Assembly (NCBI GenBank): GCA_964601225.1 | Contig: CAZRMM010000008.1 | Coordinates: 1-64,000 of the forward strand | Direction of reading: 5' to 3' | From: CAYRGC01 sp964601225 | Lineage (GTDB): Bacteria > Patescibacteriota > Gracilibacteria > Peribacterales > Peribacteraceae | Length of the DNA stretch: 64,000 nucleotides | Shown here: piece after piece, positions 58,123 to 64,000 of the stretch | Position numbering within the stretch: position 1 is the first letter of the stretch | Layout of the letters: every line of letters begins with the position of its first letter | Notes under the pieces: generated by a model | The model's input: only the letters and a program-made list of their open reading frames with translations | Databases searched by the model: none | What the model was told of the DNA's origin: nothing | Position numbers and translations under genes: made by a program

Positions 58123-58962
58123 TCAGAACGGAATTACTGGCTTTTTTTCGATTGAGCCACCCGAGTAAACAATTTTTGCATTAACTATTTTCCCAAATCC
58201 GGGAGTACTCGTGTAGAAACCTATATAAATAAGCTTGTTGTTACTCGATGCAGTGTTTATTAATTCAAGTAAGTTGAGCGAAGTGTCAGATTCCTTAATG
58301 CAATGATTTTTGTTCGCAAGTGGCAGCGGCAAGCTTAAATCAAAATCAAGTCTTCGATTCTGACCAAGGAAAAATACCCCGCCATAATCTAGAGCATGAC
58401 TAGTATTTAAATGATCAGAGCAATCCCCGATCCATTCTGCATCAAGAAAACTGCTCCATTCTTTTTCATGATGAAAAGTTTTTCGATCAATTAAGCCAAC
58501 GTAAATTCCAACTGCCAAACTTTTTGGAGGAGTTTGTACGTTTGGATAATTTCCAGAAGCTACATCTATCACAAGCCGTCCCTGCTGGATTGTTCCACTT
58601 GGCGAGATAGCCGTGGCTCCAACGGACTTAAAATAATCGTATCCAGTTTTTCCAGTATGACTTTCAGTAACAAAATTTGATAAAAGAGAAAGATCTACTG
58701 ATTGAACAGAGGATGAACTGAAACCAATTTGTGATTTAGAAGAATTTGATGAACTAGAAGAATTAGTCATTGAATCGCAATCAAATTCAGGATCAAGCGC
58801 TCCAGGATGATAATTGCGATCATTATCATCACAATCACCATCAGAAACTAGCCAACCGTCACCATCCTTATCAACTTCGTTAGGATGTAATAAGGTGCAT
58901 GCACTGAAACTACTGGCAATTAGAAGCAACAGAATCGCCTTTGTTGGCACACAGGATTTCAT
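58123..58962 (-). CDS. Lipoprotein with Ca-binding MopE/TSP3-like repeat and Ser linker
   Basis: A 279-residue protein in AT-rich DNA. The lipoprotein signal ends at SFSAC (Cys22). Directly after comes DKDGDGWLVSDGDCDDNDRN, an Asp-rich repeat of the kind seen in MopE and thrombospondin type 3 sequences that binds calcium, then YHPGALDPEFDCD. A Ser/Asn linker (about residues 68-85) leads to a beta-rich C-terminal domain of 190 residues with no named family. Coupled by ATGA overlap to the gene at 58959. Base use differs sharply from its neighbours, which points to recent transfer. Confidence 0.78.
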   Translation of the reverse strand: MKSCVPTKAILLLLIASSFSACTLLHPNEVDKDGDGWLVSDGDCDDNDRNYHPGALDPEFDCDSMTNSSSSSNSSKSQIGFSSSSVQSVDLSLLSNFVTESHTGKTGYDYFKSVGATAISPSGTIQQGRLVIDVASGNYPNVQTPPKSLAVGIYVGLIDRKTFHHEKEWSSFLDAEWIGDCSDHLNTSHALDYGGVFFLGQNRRLDFDLSLPLPLANKNHCIKESDTSLNLLELINTASSNNKLIYIGFYTSTPGFGKIVNAKIVYSGGSIEKKPVIPF

Positions 58963-59984
58963 TGTGCTGGAAGGATAATTTTAAGGTGATTTCTGAATGA
59001 GTCACTAGTAAACAGTCGGACTGACTCGCCGACACTTACCTGCCAATAGGCATCTACTTCTGAAGTCTTCGAATCGTTCATAAACTTAATAATTCGCTCA
59101 ACCAATTCATTTGGCAGCCAGCAGTTCATCCAGACTCTTTCAGAAAGTGAAGCATCATTCCCCAATTCTCGAGGGCATTGAAAGGAAATAACCTCACCAC
59201 CCGAAGGCGACATCAAATTTAAATTCAAAGTGTAGCTCTGTATTTCTCGACGATTATTAAATCTAAAATTTTGCCATTTAAATACTGGTGGATTTGGTAC
59301 TACACCTCCTGAGCCTAAGCGAATTTCCCAAACTGATCTTGCAGACGCTTTTCTGTCATCCTGTGTTGGATTTATGAAAGATGGTACCTGTGTAAATTCA
59401 TAGGCCAATTCATCACCTTCCGTTCTCTCTATCTCATCAAAACATCCATCTCCATCTGTATCAGATGGCAATTTGTCAGACTTTAACTCATAACCTTGTT
59501 GCAACCATTTTATAACACAGCCATCAATAAGATTTGCTTGGCTTAATTGATCTGAGTTTGATTTTGAATCAACGGTCCAAGGATTAAGACCATATGCGAT
59601 TTCTTCAAAATTCCGGATTCCGTTCCTGTCTGAATCCCCAAATAAAAAATGAACAAAAATACAAATAAAAATGATTGTTCCAAGAATTAGGAAGAAACAA
59701 GTGCCTTGAAAATTGTGTTCCTGCCCCTTTGAAAGAATATCTATGGCAACTAATCCAGCAACCAAGACTCCAATTACTTTAAGAAAAATATATACAACTG
59801 GCCATGTTTCTAATTCCAAGCTTGAAAATGAATAAATAAGTATCCAAATAGCAGCACTGACAATAAAGAGTTTGCCAATCCTTTCTTGCAGCCACGGTTT
59901 TATTGTCTCATTGTAAAAATTTTGAATTCTCTGCATGTATTTCATAAACTGCCTCTTTTTCTTAGGCGGCTCACTAAGAGACAT
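58959..59984 (-). CDS. Membrane protein with EF-hand/TSP3-like Ca-binding segments
   Basis: A 341-residue protein in the same AT-rich pocket. Three or four transmembrane helices fill about residues 35-125 (FIVSAAIWILIYSF, VVYIFLKVIGVLVAG, FFLILGTIIFICIFV). The extracytoplasmic part has DSDRNGIRNFEEIAYGLNPW and DTDGDGCFDEIER, calcium-binding loops of the TSP3/dockerin-like type that usually lie between surface domains. The last 150 residues form a beta domain with NPPVFKWQNFRF. Start at the ATG 59982-59984; the longer open frame upstream overlaps the helicase. A TATACT box lies 6 nt before it. Confidence 0.75.
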   Translation of the reverse strand: MSLSEPPKKKRQFMKYMQRIQNFYNETIKPWLQERIGKLFIVSAAIWILIYSFSSLELETWPVVYIFLKVIGVLVAGLVAIDILSKGQEHNFQGTCFFLILGTIIFICIFVHFLFGDSDRNGIRNFEEIAYGLNPWTVDSKSNSDQLSQANLIDGCVIKWLQQGYELKSDKLPSDTDGDGCFDEIERTEGDELAYEFTQVPSFINPTQDDRKASARSVWEIRLGSGGVVPNPPVFKWQNFRFNNRREIQSYTLNLNLMSPSGGEVISFQCPRELGNDASLSERVWMNCWLPNELVERIIKFMNDSKTSEVDAYWQVSVGESVRLFTSDSFRNHLKIILPAQ

Positions 59985-60003
59985 GTAAAAAGTATAGCGA
60001 TCC

Positions 60004-61725
60004 TTGAATAACACTCTAGTGTTATCCTTTATTCCCTTGCCCTCTCCGACAACAGCTTCGGCAGCGACTCTCACCTCCTGCCAAGCGAAGGCCATCGAGG
60101 TGCTCAAGTGCCAGGGCAACGTGTTCCTCACGGGTGCGGCCGGTACGGGGAAGAGCTTTCTCTTGAACCACTACCTCGCCGATAAGAACACCGAGGACTT
60201 CCCCATCGTCGCGAGCACGGGTGCCGCGGCGGTCTTGGTCGGCGGACGCACGTTCCACAGCTTCTTCGGTCTCGGGATCATGGAAGGCGGGCTCCGGGAG
60301 ACGATCGCGCGGGCGGTCCGGAACCGCAAGCTCGCGTACCGCATCAACCGCGCCGCGTGCGTGATCATCGACGAGGTCTCCATGCTGAGCGGCGCGAGCA
60401 TCTGCGCCGCGGAGGCCATCGCCCGGGAGATCCGGCAGAGCCAAGAGCCCTGGGGCGGGCTCCGGATCATCGCCGTCGGCGACTTCGCACAGCTGCCGCC
60501 CATCGCCCGCGACGGTGCGCCGAAGGACTGGGCCTTCACGCATGAGACGTGGACGCAGAGCGCCTTCTCCCCCGCTCTCCTCAGCACCGTCATGCGCACG
60601 AGCGATATCGAGTTTTTGAAGATCCTCAACTTCATCCGCGTCGGCACGGTGAACCAGGAGGTTGCTGACTTCTTGAACGCGCACATGGACGTCACCGAGG
60701 ACTTAAGCGACGCCACGCGCCTCTTCCCCCACCGCGCGCAGGCCGAGAAGTTTAACCTGTTTCGACTCGAGCAGATCGACGGGCCGACCCACAGCTTCGC
60801 GACGCAGTACGAGGGTGAGGACCGGTACATCGACGCGACGCGGAAGGCCGTGCCGATTCCGGACGTGCTGCAACTCAAGCGCGGCGCGCTCGTGATGATG
60901 CGCCGCAACGACCCCACCGGGAAGATGCGCTTTGTGAACGGCTCGCTCGCGCACGTGCGGAGCATCCGCGAGGACGAGATCTCGGTGGAGCTCCTCGACG
61001 GCGACGTGATCGATCTCAAGCAGGAAGGGTTCAACTACCTGGACGGCGACGGCAAGGAAGTGGCGTGCGCCTACAACTTCCCCGTCACGCTGGCGTGGGC
61101 GACGACGATCCACAAAGCCCAAGGTGCCTCGCTCGACCGCATGGTCGTGAACCTCGATCACCTGTGGGAACCTGGTCAGGCGTACGTCGCGCTCTCTCGC
61201 GTGCGTTCCTCCGCCGGCCTCACGATCGAACGCTGGAACCCCAGTTCCATCCGGGCCGAACCGCTCGTGACGAAGTTCTACGACGGCCTCGCCGAAGAAG
61301 CCGCGCGCTACGTCCCCCGTGCGCTCTTCCAACCGAAGGTCGTCGCGGCGATCGAGATCCCGAAGAAGCCGAAGTCCGGCGGCGTGAAGAAGGGCCGTGC
61401 TGCGCTGATCTTCCGGAGCCTCGAAGCGAAGATGCCTCTTCGCGACATCCTCAAGGCGACGGACCTGAGCTACGGAACGGTGCTCGACTACATCGACAAG
61501 TTCGTGGAGCAGAAGATCTGCCCGAGTTTGGAATACCTGGTCGGGAGCATCGACGAAGCCGACGAGATTCGCGATCGATTCTCGGAACTCGGTTTCGAAC
61601 GTCTCAAACCCGTCTACGAAGCGCTGGAGCAGACGGTCGACTACGAGACGCTCAAGCTCGTGCGGCTCGCGATGAAGCGGGAGAAAAGGGCGAATGAAAC
61701 GGTGATGGAAAACGAGCGGGTATAA
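60004..61725 (+). CDS. Pif1-like SF1 helicase with C-terminal helical domain
   Basis: A 573-residue helicase. GNVFLTGAAGTGKSFLL (Walker A), FPIVASTGAAAVLVGG, RTFHSFFGLG, VIIDEVSMLSG (Walker B), GDFAQLPPI and the late TIHKAQGASLDRMVV and YVALSRVRS are the Pif1/RecD-like set. The last 170 residues contain a winged-helix/HRDC-like part (FRSLEAKMPLRDILKATDLS). It would unwind DNA 5'-3'. The start is uncertain: TTG at 60004 gives the longest form, GTG at 60019 is a second choice. A terminator follows at 61806-61848. Confidence 0.9.
   Translation: MNNTLVLSFIPLPSPTTASAATLTSCQAKAIEVLKCQGNVFLTGAAGTGKSFLLNHYLADKNTEDFPIVASTGAAAVLVGGRTFHSFFGLGIMEGGLRETIARAVRNRKLAYRINRAACVIIDEVSMLSGASICAAEAIAREIRQSQEPWGGLRIIAVGDFAQLPPIARDGAPKDWAFTHETWTQSAFSPALLSTVMRTSDIEFLKILNFIRVGTVNQEVADFLNAHMDVTEDLSDATRLFPHRAQAEKFNLFRLEQIDGPTHSFATQYEGEDRYIDATRKAVPIPDVLQLKRGALVMMRRNDPTGKMRFVNGSLAHVRSIREDEISVELLDGDVIDLKQEGFNYLDGDGKEVACAYNFPVTLAWATTIHKAQGASLDRMVVNLDHLWEPGQAYVALSRVRSSAGLTIERWNPSSIRAEPLVTKFYDGLAEEAARYVPRALFQPKVVAAIEIPKKPKSGGVKKGRAALIFRSLEAKMPLRDILKATDLSYGTVLDYIDKFVEQKICPSLEYLVGSIDEADEIRDRFSELGFERLKPVYEALEQTVDYETLKLVRLAMKREKRANETVMENERV
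60008..60025. promoter_or_regulatory. 18-bp palindrome between divergent genes
   Basis: ATAACACT-CT-AGTGTTAT, a perfect inverted repeat with a 2-nt centre, between the AT-rich pair and the Pif1-like helicase. It looks like an operator. It overlaps the first codons of the helicase if the TTG start is real, which argues for a later start. Confidence 0.45.
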
Positions 61726-61805
61726 CCCTTCTTACGGAGAAAATCGCCGAAAAATGGAATTGACCGTTTTTCGCGAATCGCCTATTATGTCTAGGTATCA
61801 CCACG

Positions 61806-61848
61806 AAAAGCACTCTTTAAGGTCCTGTCCTTACGGGGTGCTTTTTTT
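61806..61848. terminator. Bidirectional terminator between Pif1-like and NYN genes
   Basis: AAAAGCAC (61806-61813) pairs with GTGCTTTT (61838-61845), flanked by T-rich sequence on both strands. It overlaps the last codons of the NYN gene, whose stop is TAA at 61831. Confidence 0.7.
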
Positions 61849-62328
61849 AAACTCCAATTTCTTCCGGAGAGAGCTGATGCTCGAAAGGAAGCCTGCCGCG
61901 AAAGGCTTAAGAAGAGCCGAGTAACTTTTCTCATCCGGGACAAGGACTGTCTCAAGTTTCCCTTCATCCTGGAGGTACTTTAGAAGGCAAAAATAGTCCC
62001 CATCGCCGGACACGATGACGGCCTTCTCGAATTCCTTGAGGCGGATCATGGTGTTGAGCACGAGATCGGCGTCGCAGTTGCCCTTAATGGTCCCGTCCTT
62101 GTATTTCAGCGTCGGCTTGAAAATGAGGATGAACCCGTAATTTTGCAGAGCCGTGTACAGATCTCCGTTGGTGGCTATGAATCCCATGACAATAAATGCC
62201 TTTTCGACGTTATATTTTTCCTGGAGATATTTTCTAAAACGGCGATAGTCCAAATTCCATCCTAGCTCACGAACGCCCTTATGAAGGTTCTGGCCGTCGA
62301 TGAATGCGTAATTCCCTATGCTATACAT
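61831..62328 (-). CDS. NYN domain (PIN-like) nuclease
   Basis: A 165-residue protein. YAFIDGQNL near residue 8 carries the first catalytic Asp, NCDADLVLNT the second pair, and VIVSGDGDYFCLL the third; together they form the acidic metal site of the NYN/LabA branch of PIN-like RNases. It starts MYSIGNYAFIDGQN. NYN proteins usually cleave RNA. A 10-bp inverted repeat with a 45-nt loop lies between it and the hydrolase upstream (62335-62399). Not obviously part of an operon. Confidence 0.9.
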   Translation of the reverse strand: MYSIGNYAFIDGQNLHKGVRELGWNLDYRRFRKYLQEKYNVEKAFIVMGFIATNGDLYTALQNYGFILIFKPTLKYKDGTIKGNCDADLVLNTMIRLKEFEKAVIVSGDGDYFCLLKYLQDEGKLETVLVPDEKSYSALLKPFAAGFLSSISSLRKKLEFKKSTP

Positions 62329-62388
62329 GGTAACAGAAAAGCTGCCGCAGATCGTCGTCGGTTCATTGATGGCGTTTCTTCAGGCTCA

Positions 62389-63285
62389 TCAGCTTTTCTT
62401 CTCCGCCTCCTCGATCCGTCGCAGGACCATTTGCCGGACGGACGGATCGCCATAGATCGCGTGGCCACGGCCCTCGAGAACGGTCGACCTCGCGTTCGGG
62501 AGTCTCTTCGCGAGTTCCTTCGCGGCCGACCACGGCACCACGGGATCGTCCCCGCCATGGATGATCTCGACATCTTTCGTCATGTTCTTCGGATCGAAGC
62601 GCCAGGGTTTCCCGATCCGACGCATGTCGCCGAGCATGCCTTGCCCCGTTTCGGGCAAGGACCAGTCGCGCACGACATCGGTGAACCTGGCGAAGGTCTC
62701 TGGATCGGAGAGCATGTCCCGGTCTCCTTTCGGGAGGATTTTCTTGTAATTCTCGATTTCGCCCTCGGGATTTTTCCGCGCCTTCCGGACGACCATGCTT
62801 CCGAGCAGTTTGGCGAGAACGCCGTTCGCGGAATCCGGAAGCCACTTCGCGATGGCGAGTCCGATGCGCGAACCGAGCGGCATGCTCATGTTCGCGCGAG
62901 CGAGTTCCATCGGTGGCATGACGCTCAGGAGCGTCACGCTCTTCACGCGCTCCGGGGCGACGACGGCGTGGTCGAGTGCGCCCTTGGCGCCGGCCGAGGT
63001 TCCCACGACGTGATATGACCTGTCGCCGATGATCTTCTTCAGGACCGCGAGCTCGGTCGTCGTGATTTGCCGTAGCGTGTTCTCGACGTTCGCCGTCGAG
63101 CGGCCGTACCCCGGACGCGTGATCGAGATGACGTCGAGGCCGGGTTGGCCTACCTTCCCGAAGACGAGTTCCGCTTCCTTCCCGGACGCCGGCATGCCAT
63201 GGAAGTACACCACGGGTACGCTGCCGGGCGTCCCGAGGCGATGAACCTCGACCTCCTTTTTCCCTTCTGTGTATATTTCTTTCAC
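62389..63285 (-). CDS. Alpha/beta hydrolase fold protein
   Basis: A 298-residue cytosolic enzyme. VVYFHGMPASG forms the oxyanion loop; HVVGTSAGAKG is the nucleophile elbow (G-T-S-A-G, Ser); the acid is in HGGDDPVVPW and the His in EGRGHAIYGD. The triad is complete, so it is probably an active esterase, lipase or peptidase; the substrate is unknown. The start is GTG at 63285. Two identical-spaced palindromes lie just upstream. It is next to the NYN gene on the same strand. Confidence 0.9.
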   Translation of the reverse strand: MKEIYTEGKKEVEVHRLGTPGSVPVVYFHGMPASGKEAELVFGKVGQPGLDVISITRPGYGRSTANVENTLRQITTTELAVLKKIIGDRSYHVVGTSAGAKGALDHAVVAPERVKSVTLLSVMPPMELARANMSMPLGSRIGLAIAKWLPDSANGVLAKLLGSMVVRKARKNPEGEIENYKKILPKGDRDMLSDPETFARFTDVVRDWSLPETGQGMLGDMRRIGKPWRFDPKNMTKDVEIIHGGDDPVVPWSAAKELAKRLPNARSTVLEGRGHAIYGDPSVRQMVLRRIEEAEKKS

Positions 63286-63296
63286 GGAGATATTAT

Positions 63297-63328
63297 GCCA
63301 TTATTGGCATTTTTAAGCCATATTTGGC
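63297..63328 (-). promoter_or_regulatory. Two phased GCCA-N4-TGGC palindromes
   Basis: GCCATTATTGGC at 63297-63308 and GCCATATTTGGC at 63317-63328, with centres exactly 20 bp apart, two turns of the helix. The first lies within a longer ATGCCA/TGGCAT palindrome beside an ATAAT-like -10 sequence, 11 bp upstream of the hydrolase start. A dimeric repressor could bind side by side here. Confidence 0.5.
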
Positions 63329-63672
63329 GCTTTCCAGGGGATCTTAGAACCTTCCCCCGATGATGACGTCCTCGATCCCTTCGCGGAGCCTTCCATGGGC
63401 ACGATGCAGGAGAACGAGAAGTTGAACTTCCCGCCGATGACCTCGTACCACGGATTATTGTCCGGGCTGTGTACGATGACGTCGTTTCCGTTGATGGACT
63501 TGCAGACGGGCTTTTCGCCCGGTTCCGACGACGCGATGCTCTTTATGATCTGCGCGTAGGTCTGAAGCGGAGTATTGCGGGAGAGTACATTCGCCGACGG
63601 CGATCGCGGCGCGGCTCGCCGCCTTTTCACGACGAATTGTCCGTGGCGGAGGCGCCGCAGGGTCGCGTACAC
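63313..63672 (-). CDS. Unrecognised small protein, tentative
   Basis: A 119-residue frame. The N-terminal 30 residues are Arg-rich (ATLRRLRHGQFVVKRRRAAP); the middle looks like a real folded protein (QTYAQIIKSIASSEPGEKPV, then NGNDVIVHSPDNNPWYEVIG). No signal or motif. It lies divergently 17 bp from mntH and its end overlaps the palindromes. Coding status is uncertain. Confidence 0.45.
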   Translation of the reverse strand: MYATLRRLRHGQFVVKRRRAAPRSPSANVLSRNTPLQTYAQIIKSIASSEPGEKPVCKSINGNDVIVHSPDNNPWYEVIGGKFNFSFSCIVPMEGSAKGSRTSSSGEGSKIPWKAPNMA

Positions 63673-63689
63673 TTCCCTCTCCGTCGCGT

Positions 63690-64000
63690 ATGCCCACGAC
63701 GTCCTTTTCCGCCGGCGAGAAGCGCGCGAAGTCCCTCGAGGACGTGCACGGTTCCGTGCGCGTGAGCAGCGCCGGTTTCTGGCGCCGGCTCTTCGCCTTC
63801 GCGGGCCCGGCGTACATGGTGAGCGTGGGGTACATGGATCCCGGCAACTGGGCCACGGACCTCGCGGGCGGATCGCACTTCGGCTACGAGCTGCTGTGGG
63901 TGCTTCTGATGTCGAACCTCATGGCGCTTCTCCTCCAGACGCTCTCGGCGCGGATGGGCATCGTGATGGGACGCGATCTGGCACAGGCGTGCCGCGAACA
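63690..64000 (+). CDS. mntH: Nramp-family metal transporter, N-terminal part (cut by window end)
   Basis: The first 103 residues of an Nramp/MntH protein, continuing beyond the window. After a polar N terminus, helix 1 holds GPAYMVSVGYMDPGNWATDL, with the DPGN motif that binds Mn(II) or Fe(II). Helix 2 follows (LLWVLLMSNLMALLLQTLSARMG), then GRDLAQACRE, which is typical of the start of helix 3. It imports divalent metal with protons across the cytoplasmic membrane. No Mn riboswitch or MntR site is evident in the 17-bp gap to the divergent gene. Confidence 0.93.
   Translation, partial: MPTTSFSAGEKRAKSLEDVHGSVRVSSAGFWRRLFAFAGPAYMVSVGYMDPGNWATDLAGGSHFGYELLWVLLMSNLMALLLQTLSARMGIVMGRDLAQACRE

Noticed and set aside
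60004..60060. TTG start of the Pif1-like helicase as certain
   Set aside because: A perfect 18-bp palindrome falls inside the first codons and no homology begins before about residue 24, so the start may lie downstream; I list the long form only as an upper bound.
1..64000. CRISPR arrays
   Set aside because: No set of regularly spaced identical 25-40-bp repeats was seen. The closest, the octamer hairpin at 38631, is not an array.

Overview
The window looks like a chromosomal segment of an uncultivated bacterium from the candidate phyla radiation (Patescibacteria). A Peregrinibacteria/Peribacteria-like lineage is my best guess, not a proof. The reasons are a fairly high GC content with TGA used as an ordinary stop, many short unrecognised ORFs scattered among single housekeeping genes, poly-serine linkers in several secreted proteins, and a 4-kb-plus pair of alpha-2-macroglobulin and penicillin-binding protein 1C. 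Many genes show a -10 box only 6-8 nt from the start codon and no Shine-Dalgarno sequence, so leaderless mRNAs seem common.

Layout. 1-9.8 kb: tRNA-Ile with a UAU anticodon, a CYTH-like protein, two small membrane proteins, CCA-adding enzyme, endonuclease IV, a Tat-exported DUF1501 protein, GAPDH and three unrecognised or TPR-type proteins. 9.8-16 kb: dnaK under a CIRCE operator, two unrecognised genes, obgE, and a large unrecognised protein with sigma-region-2-like motifs. 16.2-19.7 kb: tRNA-Ala, then an AT-rich one-gene island (SF2 helicase with six C-terminal repeats) bounded by a 13-bp copy of the tRNA 3' end, then a GIY-YIG gene. 19.8-26.3 kb: a secreted protein, TspO, a small lipoprotein, tRNA-Phe, an SGNH-type membrane protein, a family 8 glycosyltransferase, archaeal-type PEP carboxylase and a possible RMD1/DUF155-like protein.

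26.3-41.2 kb: the cell-envelope block, with pbpC translationally coupled to a 2000-residue thioester alpha-2-macroglobulin, a VanW protein, a DsbA-like thiol oxidoreductase, a Ser-rich lipoprotein and a GspF/PilC N-terminal-like membrane protein, followed by a methyltransferase and a homocysteine S-methyltransferase. The latter is preceded by a terminator and a 25-codon Met-rich leader ORF that I read as a methionine attenuator. 41.5-48.1 kb: recG, two small genes, miaA, clpP, a membrane protein, a tgt whose four zinc ligands are all replaced, and rplU.

48.2-64 kb: two secreted proteins (one with SLH domains), msrA, a three-gene operon (MarR regulator plus heterodimeric ABC exporter), an unrecognised gene, mltG, a second AT-rich pocket with two Ca-binding-type envelope proteins, a Pif1-like helicase, a NYN nuclease, an alpha/beta hydrolase and the start of an Nramp-type metal transporter (mntH) running off the end. 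No gap exceeds about 270 bases. I see no rRNA genes, CRISPR arrays, transposases or integrases.
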